The translations under genes and the position numbers were made by a program. Shown here in pieces: positions 7,807 through 16,001 of a stretch of 35,938 nucleotides of DNA. Below the pieces are notes generated by a model. It was not told the origin of the DNA. It worked only from the letters and a program-made list of their open reading frames with translations, and made no database searches. Position 1 is the first letter of the stretch. Each line of letters starts with the position of its first letter. The stretch comes from Chloroflexota bacterium (GTDB lineage: Bacteria > Chloroflexota > Anaerolineae > Aggregatilineales > UBA2796): positions 1 through 35,938 of the forward strand of contig JAJPHV010000080.1 in the NCBI GenBank assembly GCA_021325095.1, in the 5' to 3' direction.

Positions 7807-10020
7807 ATGCCGCAAGAAACCATCGAAGGCGTTGTCGAAGACATCATCTTTCGCAATCCCGACAACGGCTACACCGTCCTGAGCCTGGAGCCGCGCCAGA
7901 AATCCAGCGCGTTTGGCGACGACAGCATCATTGTGGTCGGCAAGCTGCTCGAATTGCAGCCCGGCGAGACGGTGCGCTTCACCGGGACGTGGACGACTCA
8001 CCGCGAGTACGGCGAACAGTTCAAAGCCGAGACGATGCACCTGGTCACGACCACGAAGGACAGCCTGCGGCGCTACGTCGCCAGCGGGCTGATCGAGGGC
8101 ATTGGTGACACCACTGCGCGCCGGATCACCGACTACTTTGGCGAAGAGGCGATGGACATTCTGGACAAAGACCCGTCCCGCATTCATGAAGTACCGGGCA
8201 TCAAGCCGGATCGCGCCAAAAAGATCGAGGAGTCATGGGCGGAGCAGCGCAAATCGCGCAAGGTGATGATGTTCCTGCAAGAGCACGGCATCACAGCGGC
8301 CCTGGCCCACCAGATTTATGAAGAGTACGGCGATGACACCATCGAGGAAATCCAGGCCGACCCGTATAAGCTGGCCCTCGACATCGAGGGGGTGGGCTTT
8401 AAGGTCGCCGACCAGCTCGCCTACAGCCTGGGCCTGGGCACGGAAGAACCGTCCCGCTTGCGGGCGGGCGTGATCCACGCCCTGCACACGCTGAATACCG
8501 ACGGCCACATCTTTGCGCCGCGCCCGCTGGTCATCGAGCGCACAGCGGCTCTGCTGGACGTAGCACCGGAACTGTGCGACCAGGCCATCACGCAACTGAT
8601 CAAGCAGGCGGAACTGGTCGCCTTCAAGCGGATGCCCACACCCGATGGCAACGTCGAGGCGATTTACCTGCGGCAGTTCTACACCGACGAAATCAACGTG
8701 GCGCGCCATCTGGCGGCAATGGTCAAGGAGCCGGAAACAGCGCTGGAAAAGGCAAAATCGCTAGATTGGGATGCCTTTTTCGGCAAGCTGGCGCGCAGTA
8801 AAGATCACGTCAAACTGACTGAACAGCAGCAAGACGCGGTGCGTGCCGCACTGACCCACAAGGTTTCTGTGCTGACGGGCGGGCCGGGCACGGGCAAAAC
8901 AACGACACTGCGGGCTGTGATACGCGCCCTGGACTCGATCAAGGCCAGCTACGCGCTTGCCAGCCCTACAGGACGCGCTGCGCGCCGCCTGGCCGACGCC
9001 ACCCACCGCGAGGCGCGCACCATTCACCGCCTGCTCGGCTATAACGTCGAGGGCGAATTCACCATAGACGAGAGCGCGCCGCTCGAAGCCGACATCGTGA
9101 TCATCGACGAAGCCTCGATGGTTGACCTGGAGTTGTTCAGCCATCTCCTATCAGCGATTCCGGCGCGCAGCCATCTAATGCTGGTCGGCGACGTGGATCA
9201 ACTGCCAAGCGTGGGCGCGGGCGACGTGCTGCGGGACGTGATCAACAGCGGCATCGCGCATGTGACGCGGCTGGACGCGATCTTCCGGCAGGCCAACGAC
9301 AGCCTGATCGTGGTCAACGCGCACAGGGTCAACCAGGGCGAAATGCCCGACCTGAGCAACAACGGCAGCGACTTCTTTCTCTTCAGCACCAACGAGGGCG
9401 AACCCGGCACGGTGGTCGATCTGCTGGTGGACGTGGTGCAGAATCGCATCCCCAAGAAGTTCGGTCTCGATCCGCTGAACGAGGTGCAAGTCCTGGCGCC
9501 GATGTACAAGGGCGACGTGGGCATCAACGTCCTCAACGAGCGCCTACAAAAAGTGTTGAACCCGGCAGGCCATGACGGCGAGCACGTGATCAATGGGCGG
9601 GCCTTCCGCACGGGCGACAAGGTGATCCAGACCCGCAACAACTACGAGAAAGATGTGTATAACGGCGATGTAGGGCGGATCGTGACGATTGACCCGGTTG
9701 AACAAACGCTCGAAATCAACTTCGACGGGCGGATCATCGATTACACCTGGAAAGAGACGTTTGACCTGACGCACGCCTTCGCCATCAGCATCCACCGCAG
9801 CCAGGGCGGGGAATACCCGGCAACGGTCATTCCCGTCGTCACGCAGCACGCCCGGATGCTGCAACGGAATCTCCTATATACGGCGATCACGCGGGCCAGG
9901 AAACTGGTGGTGCTGGTCGGTACGCGCCGCGCCATCCAGATGGCTGTCGAAAATGATCGCGTGGCACGGCGCTACAGCGGGCTAGGCTGGCAGTTGGGCA
10001 AGGTGCTGAAGGAGAAGTAG
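7807..10020 (+). CDS. recD2: RecD2-type ATP-dependent DNA helicase
   Basis: This 737-residue superfamily 1B helicase would unwind DNA 5' to 3' in repair, acting without RecBC. The N-terminal domain starts ETIEGVVEDIIFRNPDNGYTV, the OB-like region of RecD2. It is followed by helix-hairpin-helix repeats (about 95-215; GIGDTTARRI, VPGIKPDRAKKI). The motor has Walker A LTGGPGTGKTT at about residue 354-364, the GRAARRL motif, Walker B IIDEASMVD at about 432, GDVDQLPSVGAGDVL, and the C-terminal SIHRSQGGEYP plus AITRARKLVVLVG of a UvrD_C_2 domain. The length is usual for RecD2. The start is ATG 7807 with only a weak ribosome site. It is a single gene with no repair partner alongside. Confidence 0.95.
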   Translation: MPQETIEGVVEDIIFRNPDNGYTVLSLEPRQKSSAFGDDSIIVVGKLLELQPGETVRFTGTWTTHREYGEQFKAETMHLVTTTKDSLRRYVASGLIEGIGDTTARRITDYFGEEAMDILDKDPSRIHEVPGIKPDRAKKIEESWAEQRKSRKVMMFLQEHGITAALAHQIYEEYGDDTIEEIQADPYKLALDIEGVGFKVADQLAYSLGLGTEEPSRLRAGVIHALHTLNTDGHIFAPRPLVIERTAALLDVAPELCDQAITQLIKQAELVAFKRMPTPDGNVEAIYLRQFYTDEINVARHLAAMVKEPETALEKAKSLDWDAFFGKLARSKDHVKLTEQQQDAVRAALTHKVSVLTGGPGTGKTTTLRAVIRALDSIKASYALASPTGRAARRLADATHREARTIHRLLGYNVEGEFTIDESAPLEADIVIIDEASMVDLELFSHLLSAIPARSHLMLVGDVDQLPSVGAGDVLRDVINSGIAHVTRLDAIFRQANDSLIVVNAHRVNQGEMPDLSNNGSDFFLFSTNEGEPGTVVDLLVDVVQNRIPKKFGLDPLNEVQVLAPMYKGDVGINVLNERLQKVLNPAGHDGEHVINGRAFRTGDKVIQTRNNYEKDVYNGDVGRIVTIDPVEQTLEINFDGRIIDYTWKETFDLTHAFAISIHRSQGGEYPATVIPVVTQHARMLQRNLLYTAITRARKLVVLVGTRRAIQMAVENDRVARRYSGLGWQLGKVLKEK

Positions 10021-10107
10021 GGCTGCTATAAAGTGGGGCAGGATTCGCCTCCAATTTCCTGAAAAATGGTATGGAATCCGCACAGTACCCCAAAAATCGC
10101 AGAGTGC

Positions 10108-11364
10108 TCAGGCCACTTGAATCCTGGTTTCCACCTCTATTGCCAGCAGGCGGTTGTATTTTGCCAGCCGTTCGGACTGCGTGATCGAGCCGACCTTGAT
10201 GTGATCGCCTGACCAGCCCACCGCGAGGTCAGCCAGCCAGTTATCCTCGGTTTCGCCGCTGCGGGCGCTGACCACAACACGCCACCCGGCGGATTTTGCC
10301 AGCGTGCAGGCTTCCATCGCCTCGGTCAGTGTGCCGATCTGATTGACTTTGAGCAGCAGCGCGTTGGCGGCGCGGCTGTCGATGGCGCGGCGAATGCGCG
10401 CGGGGTTGGTGCACAGCAGGTCGTCGCCCAGGATCAGGGTGCGGCTTCCGGCCTGCGAGAGCAGCATCGACCAGTGCGGCCAATCCTCCTCGGCAAGGCC
10501 GTCCTCAAGGCTGGCGATGGGATAGCGATCCAGCCAGGACAGGAGCCGGTTGACCATTGCGGGGCCATCCAGTATCTCAGCGCCCAGTCGGTAACAGCCA
10601 GCGTCGTGGAAGTGGCTGGCGGCCACGTCAACAGTCAATGCCACGTCCCGGCCCGGTTCCAGCCCGGCGGCGCGGATGGACTGCACGGACAGGTCGAGCA
10701 TTTCCTCGGCGGATGAGAACGCTGGCGCCAACCCGCCCTCGTCGGCGGTCAGCAGGCGCATTCCGTACTGGCGGTACATGAGATCGGCGGCGGATTGGAA
10801 CACGGCATAGGTCATCGCCAACAGGTCGTCAATGGTGCGCGCCGAGAGCGGCATGACCTGGACATCCTGGATGGAGACCTGTCCGCCCGCATGTTTGCCG
10901 CCGCTGAACAGGTTGATCATTGGGCGGGGCAAGGCAGTCACCGGCTGGCCGATCAGGTTGGCGAAGTGACGGTACAACGGAATGCCCTGCTCGACGGCGC
11001 AGGCGCGGGCAAAGGCCAGCGACACGGCCACAAGAGCGTTTGCACCGAGACGCGACTTGTTCGGCGTGCCGTCCAGATCAATCATGGCCGTATCCAACTC
11101 GGCCTGGTCGCGGAATGGACGGTTCGCCAGGGCACGGTTCAGTTCGCCGCGAATGTTCTGCACTGCTTTGCGGCAGCCCAGGCCGCGATAGCGCTGCGGA
11201 TCGCCGTCGCGTAGTTCGTGGGCCTCGGCTGTGCCCGTCGATGCGCCGGACGGCACGGATACGGTTGCGGCTGCGCCGCTGGCAAGCTGGCAGGTGGCCT
11301 GGACGGTGGGGCGGCCCCGGCTGTCCAGGATTTCCAGCGCGCTCAAACGTTGGATGGTGGGCAT
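10108..11364 (-). CDS. Divergent enolase (phosphopyruvate hydratase superfamily) with two active-site changes
   Basis: This 418-residue protein follows enolase from end to end: the EILDSRGRPT opening, the PSGASTG mobile loop, magnesium ligands D246, E287 and D314, catalytic Lys339 in LLLKVNQIGTLTE, K390 in IKVGSITQSERLAKYN, and E209 in ADEGG. Two key positions differ. Yeast Glu168 (normally QEFM) is Asp167 in IQDVQV, and yeast His373 (SHRSGE) is Ala367 in SARSGE. By known enolase mutants both changes should lower activity on 2-phosphoglycerate, so this may be a paralogue with another substrate rather than the glycolytic enzyme. Its ATG shares one base with the stop of the upstream kinase (TGATG), so the two are translated together. 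Confidence 0.85.
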   Translation of the reverse strand: MPTIQRLSALEILDSRGRPTVQATCQLASGAAATVSVPSGASTGTAEAHELRDGDPQRYRGLGCRKAVQNIRGELNRALANRPFRDQAELDTAMIDLDGTPNKSRLGANALVAVSLAFARACAVEQGIPLYRHFANLIGQPVTALPRPMINLFSGGKHAGGQVSIQDVQVMPLSARTIDDLLAMTYAVFQSAADLMYRQYGMRLLTADEGGLAPAFSSAEEMLDLSVQSIRAAGLEPGRDVALTVDVAASHFHDAGCYRLGAEILDGPAMVNRLLSWLDRYPIASLEDGLAEEDWPHWSMLLSQAGSRTLILGDDLLCTNPARIRRAIDSRAANALLLKVNQIGTLTEAMEACTLAKSAGWRVVVSARSGETEDNWLADLAVGWSGDHIKVGSITQSERLAKYNRLLAIEVETRIQVA

Positions 11365-12380
11365 CAGGCAAGTCGCTCGGTGAATTGTTCGATCAATTCA
11401 GGGATTGAGGCGGGCGTTTGATTCATCAGGGAAAGGACGGCCTCGCGCTGGCACGTTTTTTCGGCAGAATCCAGGTATTCAAGCTGCGAACGCCCGGCGA
11501 CGCGGGCCAGCAGGCAGGCCAGTGTGTGCCGGACGGCGCGTGCTTCCAATCCATCCTGCCAATCTAGCGGGCCGAGCGCCTCAAGGTAGGTGCGCCAGTA
11601 GCAGTCGGCAGCGTCCGCAAAGGCGGTGCGCATTGGCGCGATGTGGTGCGCCTTGCTCAACAGGTGGGTCAGCGAGAAGCCCAGGTCGAAGGCCGGGTCG
11701 CCCCAGTGAATGACCTCGTGATCGAGCAAGATCAGGCGTGCCTGATAGACGAGAATGTTCTTTGGGCTGTAATCGCCGTGAACGAGCGTCAGGCGGGCGG
11801 CGCGGGTGTCAGCGATCAGCGTGTTCAAAAAGTCAGAGGCGGCGGGAACCTGTGCAGCCGTATAGCTGTAATAGGGTTCGAGCCGCAAGGATTCAAAAAA
11901 GGAACGATCTTCGAAGATGGGCACGAGTGCGGCGCGGCGTTCGGCGGCGCAGCGATGAATCGTGCCGAGCAGACGCCCAAACTGCTGCACGTGATCCATT
12001 TGCAGATCTCCCGTCAGCAGCAGGCTTTTCCAGTTGGCGTGGGGTTGTGGGATGGCGTGCATTGCCAGCACATGATTGGCGTGATCCTCAAAGACGAAGG
12101 CCGGGAGCGAACCGGACGGCGCGATCTGGACCAACCAGCGCAAACCTAACGCCTCGCGGTGAATGCGCTCCGGGCTGCTGAACCAATCCACAGCCACACG
12201 CAGTTTCTCAAGGGCCTGCTTCAGCACCCACTGCTCACCGGATGGTCTGCCAACCCAGACAGTGCGGTTGGAGACACCGCCTTGCAGCACGCGGACGGCT
12301 GGCTGTTCGTCTGGCGCGATGTGGCCTGTGTCTCGCAGATAGGCGATCAAGGCGTCGGGTTGTTCGATGTCCAGCGTCAT
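11364..12380 (-). CDS. APH/choline-kinase-like small-molecule phosphotransferase
   Basis: This 338-residue protein has the aminoglycoside-phosphotransferase (protein-kinase-like) fold. It has a nucleotide loop LQGGVSNRTVWV, the ATP-binding Lys in WVLKQA, the catalytic loop LVHGDYSPKNILV (HGD-x4-N), and the metal-binding LLDHEVIHWGDPAFDLGF. Relatives phosphorylate sugars, choline, homoserine or methylthioribose; nothing marks it as an antibiotic-resistance enzyme. The stop overlaps the enolase ATG by one base, a strong sign that the two act together, perhaps with the kinase making the phosphoester used by the enolase-like enzyme. The frame is open back to TTG 12452. I chose ATG 12380 (MTLDIEQPD), which gives the normal family length. 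Confidence 0.8.
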   Translation of the reverse strand: MTLDIEQPDALIAYLRDTGHIAPDEQPAVRVLQGGVSNRTVWVGRPSGEQWVLKQALEKLRVAVDWFSSPERIHREALGLRWLVQIAPSGSLPAFVFEDHANHVLAMHAIPQPHANWKSLLLTGDLQMDHVQQFGRLLGTIHRCAAERRAALVPIFEDRSFFESLRLEPYYSYTAAQVPAASDFLNTLIADTRAARLTLVHGDYSPKNILVYQARLILLDHEVIHWGDPAFDLGFSLTHLLSKAHHIAPMRTAFADAADCYWRTYLEALGPLDWQDGLEARAVRHTLACLLARVAGRSQLEYLDSAEKTCQREAVLSLMNQTPASIPELIEQFTERLA

Positions 12381-12530
12381 CGCAAATGCGCCAGAACTTC
12401 GGCTTCGGGCGCTATCGGGGGCCAGGTGTAATCGGTCACGACGAGACTCCAAAAGAAGGGCAATTAACCTTCAACGCGAAAGGCTAACTGAGGTGCTTAT
12501 TATAGCATCGAGTGGCGGTTGGGAACGAAG

Positions 12531-12559
12531 CGCCCCTCTCTGTGGTGCAGAGAGGGGCG
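12531..12559. repeat. REP-like palindrome, CCCCTCTC/GAGAGGGG family
   Basis: A perfect 12-bp stem (12531-12542 with 12548-12559) closes a 5-nt loop. It lies 9 bp after the DUF883 stop (minus strand). No run of T follows on either side, so a classical terminator is not supported. It shares the CCCCTCTC...GAGAGGGG core with at least seven other sites in the window. Confidence 0.75.
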
Positions 12560-12568
12560 AGGTTGACT

Positions 12569-13057
12569 TCAGCGCCGGCGAGGGCCGAAAATGCGGCTGA
12601 GTATCCAGCCGACGGCTACCGCGATCCCTACGGATTGCCAGGGATTGCGCTGGATGGTGTGGCGCACATCGCTTTCGATCTGGTCGAAAGAATGCGCCTC
12701 AAGGTAACGGCCCAACTGTTCCAGGTTGGCAGCCAGCGCCTCGGCCTGCTGCACGGGCTGGCCCTGACCCGTCCGTACTTCGCTTCGCAGCGTTTCAGCC
12801 GCCTGAAATAGCTGGCTGGCGGCCCTGGCCTTGACTTCGTTGGCGCGTTCAACCATAGCCTTCTGTGCCTGCTGAACCTGCATCGCTGCGCTGGCCGAGG
12901 TCTGTTTCAAGCTTTCTGAGGCGCGATCTACCACCTCTTTGGCCTTGTCGCTGACGTCGTCGATGGCATTGGCGACCACTTCGGGCGGCTCGGTCCTGGG
13001 GCCGGTATTTTCGGTTCTGTCTGGCATATCGCCCGGATTACCCGTACCTGTTGGCAT
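12569..13057 (-). CDS. DUF883/ElaB-YqjD-like tail-anchored protein
   Basis: This 162-residue protein has a polar, Pro- and Thr-rich start, a long amphipathic helical stretch (about 25-125) rich in Ala, Gln, Glu and Lys that should form a coiled coil, and one C-terminal membrane segment (NPWQSVGIAVAVGWILSRIF) ending in GPRRR. This is the plan of ElaB/YqjD/DUF883 proteins, whose E. coli members bind ribosomes at the inner membrane in stationary phase. The similarity is mainly in the C-terminal anchor, so the role is tentative. An unusually strong ribosome site (GGAGG) precedes ATG 13057. It is divergent from mreB. Confidence 0.65.
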   Translation of the reverse strand: MPTGTGNPGDMPDRTENTGPRTEPPEVVANAIDDVSDKAKEVVDRASESLKQTSASAAMQVQQAQKAMVERANEVKARAASQLFQAAETLRSEVRTGQGQPVQQAEALAANLEQLGRYLEAHSFDQIESDVRHTIQRNPWQSVGIAVAVGWILSRIFGPRRR

Positions 13058-13187
13058 TTTTACCTCCTCAAGACAAACCGACTCATCCGTTATGGAATGT
13101 TATACCCTGAATAGCTCAGGCGTTGATTAATGTAGGGAGAGAGTTAGCGCTGCCAGTGCCCACTGCGCCCAACGAGACGGGTCGGGT

Positions 13188-13217
13188 TTGGTATTTGGGA
13201 TAGGGCATGGTTATAAT
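13188..13217 (+). promoter_or_regulatory. Sigma70-type promoter for the mre cluster
   Basis: TTGGTA (13188-13193) and a perfect TATAAT (13212-13217) are 18 bp apart. They lie about 100 bp before mreB, which leaves room for the folded leader. No better promoter is seen in the 256-bp gap. Confidence 0.55.
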
Positions 13218-13220
13218 GCG

Positions 13221-13289
13221 GCGCTGGCATAGCGTCAGCCTTCCGGCGGATGTATAGATGTATATCTGCCAGCGCTGGGCGGCGCTGGC
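13221..13289 (+). promoter_or_regulatory. mreB leader with two mutually exclusive hairpins
   Basis: The segment GCCAGCGC (13268-13275) can pair with GCGCTGGC at 13221-13228 (9 bp when the next base pair is counted) or with a second GCGCTGGC at 13282-13289 (8 bp, 6-nt loop). It cannot pair with both. The second hairpin ends 8 nt before the mreB ribosome site AAGGAG (13298-13303). A switch in folding could therefore tune mreB expression. The pairing is seen directly; the regulatory role is inferred. Confidence 0.45.
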
Positions 13290-13313
13290 GACACGACAAG
13301 GAGACTCAACAAT

Positions 13314-14375
13314 TTGCTCAGCCCACTGGACTGGTTACTTGGCCTGTTTTCACTGGACATTGGCATCGATCTAGGCACGGCTAACACGCTGGTCAGCGTT
13401 CGTGGCAAAGGGATCGTTATCAATGAGCCTTCCTATGCTGCTATCGAAAAGAAAACGCGCCGCCCGATCACCTATGGGCAGGAAGCCAAAGAGATGGGCG
13501 GCAAAGCGCCATCGCACATTCTGGTTGTCCGCCCGCTGCGGGACGGGGTGATCTCCGAATTTGAAATCACCGAGGGAATGCTGCATTACTTCATCAGCAA
13601 GGCCCACGAACAAAGCTGGGTTCCGATTCCGCGCCCGCGCGTAGTGGTGGGCATTCCGAGCGGCGTCACCGAAGTTGAAAAGCGTGCCGTGTACGACGCG
13701 ACCATGAGCGCCGGGGCACGGGAAGCGTATCTGATCGAGGAGCCGGTGGCCGCCGCTATCGGCGCAGGGCTGCCGATCCAGGAGACGCGGGGCAGCATGG
13801 TGGTGGACATCGGCGGCGGCACGACGGAGGTGGCCGTATTCTCGCTGGGCGGGATCGTGATCAGCCGCTCGATCCGGGTGGCGGGCGACGAGATGGACGA
13901 GGACATCGTCCAGTACATGCGCAACAAGCACAACCTGTTGATCGGCGAACAGACCGCCGAGAAAGCCAAGATGGAGATCGGGTCGGCCTTCCCGCTACCG
14001 CAGGAGGCCACCAAGCGATTGCGAGGGCGCGACCTGATCACGGGCTTGCCCAAAGAGGTTGAGGTCAGTTCGATTGAGTTGCGCGAAGCGCTGGCCGGGT
14101 CCGTAAACATCATTGTCGATACGATCCGTGATGCGCTGGACGAGACGCCACCGGAGCTTGTGGCGGACCTGATGGAAGGGGGTGTGTGCATGGCGGGCGG
14201 CGGCAGCCAGCTCAAGGGCCTGACGGAACGAGTCGCGGATGAGGTGAAGATTCGCGTCTGGCTGGCCGAAGACTCGATGACGTGTGTGGCGCGCGGCGCG
14301 GGCCGTATCCTTGAGGATTACGACAACCTGCGCAGCCTGCTGGCCGGGCTGGAACGCGGCAGCACGCAACACTAG
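13314..14375 (+). CDS. mreB: Rod shape-determining protein MreB
   Basis: This 353-residue bacterial actin forms filaments under the membrane and guides the wall-elongation machinery. The phosphate-1 loop is DIGIDLGTANTLV, the central segment includes VVGIPSGVTEVEKRAV, phosphate-2 is MVVDIGGGTTEVAVFSLGG, and the adenosine motif is CMAGGGSQLKGL. The N-terminus (LSPLDWLLGLFS) is hydrophobic and may be the membrane-binding helix. The start is TTG 13314, 10 nt after AAGGAG; no ATG fits before the DIGIDLGT motif. It is the first gene of mreB-mreC-mreD-mrdA, all on the plus strand with 53-118 bp gaps, each containing a palindrome. Confidence 0.96.
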   Translation: MLSPLDWLLGLFSLDIGIDLGTANTLVSVRGKGIVINEPSYAAIEKKTRRPITYGQEAKEMGGKAPSHILVVRPLRDGVISEFEITEGMLHYFISKAHEQSWVPIPRPRVVVGIPSGVTEVEKRAVYDATMSAGAREAYLIEEPVAAAIGAGLPIQETRGSMVVDIGGGTTEVAVFSLGGIVISRSIRVAGDEMDEDIVQYMRNKHNLLIGEQTAEKAKMEIGSAFPLPQEATKRLRGRDLITGLPKEVEVSSIELREALAGSVNIIVDTIRDALDETPPELVADLMEGGVCMAGGGSQLKGLTERVADEVKIRVWLAEDSMTCVARGAGRILEDYDNLRSLLAGLERGSTQH

Positions 14376-14382
14376 GTGATTA

Positions 14383-14427
14383 ACCTCACCCCCCAACCCC
14401 CTCTCCGCAGGCAGAGAGGGGGAGGTA
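14383..14427. repeat. REP-like palindrome between mreB and mreC
   Basis: The arms CCCCCTCTC and GAGAGGGGG enclose an 8-nt loop, with ACCTC and GAGGT as outer arms. It fills most of the mreB-mreC gap and ends just before the mreC ribosome site. It belongs to the same family as the other CCCCTCTC/GAGAGGGG sites. Confidence 0.75.
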
Positions 14428-14446
14428 ACAGGCGGAGGTAACAGCG

Positions 14447-15310
14447 ATGCGTACCGGGCCAAGTCGATTGATTGTCTTTGGAGTCGCCGTCTTTATCTGC
14501 ATCGGCTTGATGGCCGTGAGCGCTGCCGGATTGCTTGGGCCGTTCGAGAGCCTGGCGTCAGTTCCGCTCAGTCTGCTGCAGGGCGCGTCAAGTGGCGTGG
14601 GCCGACGGGTGACCCGGCTCGTCAACGATGTGTCGGACGTGCAGTCCCTTCAGCAGCGCAACGCCGAGTTGGAACGCGCCCTGATCAACTTTCAATCCGA
14701 GATCGTTGAACTGCGCGAAATCAAGGCGGATTACACACGGATCGCAGCGCTGCTCAACTATCGGGGCGTGGACACCACGCGGCAGTACCAGACGGCCAAC
14801 GTCATCGGGCGCGACACGACGGGCCTGCTGCGTTCGATCATCATTGATCGGGGCAGCCGTGACGGGATCAGCGTCGGGATGCCCGTCGTCACCGACCTGG
14901 GCCTGGTCGGGCGGGTGTTCCGTGTCGCGGCGACGACGGCGCAAGTGCAGCTGGTGACGGACACCAACAGCTACGTCAACGCCCGACTGCAAACGTCGCG
15001 CGGCGAGGGCAGCGTGGTCGGCACGGCCAGCGGCGACCTGCGGCTGACCTTCGTGCCGCTGAACGACGAGATCAAGGACGGCGACTCCGTCGTCACGTCC
15101 GGGATCGGCGGCAAGTTTCCGCGCGGGATCGTGATCGGGCAGGTGACGACTTCGCGTCTGGACGACTCCAAGCTGTTCCAGGAGGCTGTCGTCCGCAGTC
15201 TGGTGGATTTCAACCGGCTGGAGATCGTGCTGGTGGTGACCAGCTTCCAGCCGCTCGATCTGTCCACGTTTGCGACGCCAACCGCCGTACCGGGCGCGCC
15301 GGGGCAGTGA
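14447..15310 (+). CDS. mreC: Cell-shape protein MreC
   Basis: This 287-residue membrane-anchored protein would bridge MreB/MreD to PBP2 outside the membrane. It has an N-terminal membrane segment (about 7-27, LIVFGVAVFICIGLMAVSAA), then a coiled coil (about 60-100; RNAELERALINFQSEI followed by LREIKADYTRI). The periplasmic beta-barrel pair follows, with family marks VIGRDTTGLLRSIIIDRG, GMPVVTDLGLVGRV, and DSVVTSGIGGKFPRGIVIG. The tail is Pro/Ala-rich. The length is usual. ATG 14447 follows GGAGG by 8 nt. Confidence 0.95.
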   Translation: MRTGPSRLIVFGVAVFICIGLMAVSAAGLLGPFESLASVPLSLLQGASSGVGRRVTRLVNDVSDVQSLQQRNAELERALINFQSEIVELREIKADYTRIAALLNYRGVDTTRQYQTANVIGRDTTGLLRSIIIDRGSRDGISVGMPVVTDLGLVGRVFRVAATTAQVQLVTDTNSYVNARLQTSRGEGSVVGTASGDLRLTFVPLNDEIKDGDSVVTSGIGGKFPRGIVIGQVTTSRLDDSKLFQEAVVRSLVDFNRLEIVLVVTSFQPLDLSTFATPTAVPGAPGQ

Positions 15311-15333
15311 GAAAATGTATGAGGACTGGGTTT

Positions 15334-15378
15334 ACCTCACCCCCCGGCCCCCTCTCCGCTTTGCAGAGAGGGGGAGGC
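15334..15378. repeat. REP-like palindrome between mreC and mreD
   Basis: CCCCCTCTC and GAGAGGGGG arms flank a 9-nt loop, preceded by ACCTCACCCCC. It has the same layout and orientation as the repeat between mreB and mreC. Confidence 0.75.
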
Positions 15379-15428
15379 AGATTCTAGCGAGGCGGGTAGG
15401 CTGCCGTCGATGGATGAACGAATAAGCT

Positions 15429-15929
15429 GTGGGCCGCTACCTCAGCCTGCCGATCCTGGTGATCGCCGCGATCTTGCAATCGACCCTTGTCCCGGAAATA
15501 CGGGTGGGCGGCGGCGGCCCCGACCTGATCCTGATGTCGGTGCTGTCCTGGATGCTTCTGGCCGGGACGGAAGAGGGCCTCGTATGGGCGATGGTGGGCG
15601 GCATTGTGCAGGACTTGATCAGCGGCATCCCCACGGGAACGTCGGCGCTGGCGCTGGTGGTGGTCGCTTTTGGCGCGAACCTGGTCTTTGGAACCATTGC
15701 CCGCAACAACCTGATTTTGCCGCCGATTGTGGCCGCGATGGGGACCGTCGTGTACCATCTGATGTTGGTTGTGCTGCTCTCGATATTGGGCCGGAATGTG
15801 GCAATCGCTTACGTGCTGGTGTACGTGACCTTACCAACTATCGTGTTCAATTTCGTGTTGATGCTGCCCATCTTCCGGCTGCTGGGCGTCGCCTTCAATG
15901 CGTCCCGGCCTCGCCGGGTGACGTTGTAG
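15429..15929 (+). CDS. mreD: Rod shape-determining protein MreD
   Basis: This is a 166-residue, very hydrophobic protein with about five membrane segments. It carries the MreD pattern: a first helix ending in LQSTLVPEIRVGGGGPDLIL, then GLVWAMVGGIVQDLISGIPTGTSAL split over two helices. It completes the MreBCD complex in the membrane. The start is GTG 15429 with a weak ribosome site. Another plus-strand frame is open across the same region from 15410 but makes a Pro/Arg-rich nonsense-like protein. Confidence 0.9.
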   Translation: MGRYLSLPILVIAAILQSTLVPEIRVGGGGPDLILMSVLSWMLLAGTEEGLVWAMVGGIVQDLISGIPTGTSALALVVVAFGANLVFGTIARNNLILPPIVAAMGTVVYHLMLVVLLSILGRNVAIAYVLVYVTLPTIVFNFVLMLPIFRLLGVAFNASRPRRVTL

Positions 15930-15931
15930 GA

Positions 15932-15978
15932 ACCTCACCCCTCTCTGTGCAGCGCAGAGAGAGGGAACAGGGTGGGGT
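15932..15978. repeat. REP-like palindrome between mreD and mrdA
   Basis: CCCTCTCTG(T)GC pairs with GC(G)CAGAGAGAGGG. It is a variant of the family with an extra GA step in the stem. ACCTCACC at the left and GGTGGGGTG at the right give partial outer arms. Confidence 0.65.
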
Positions 15979-16001
15979 GAAAGTGTAATGTAAGCGGAGA
16001 C

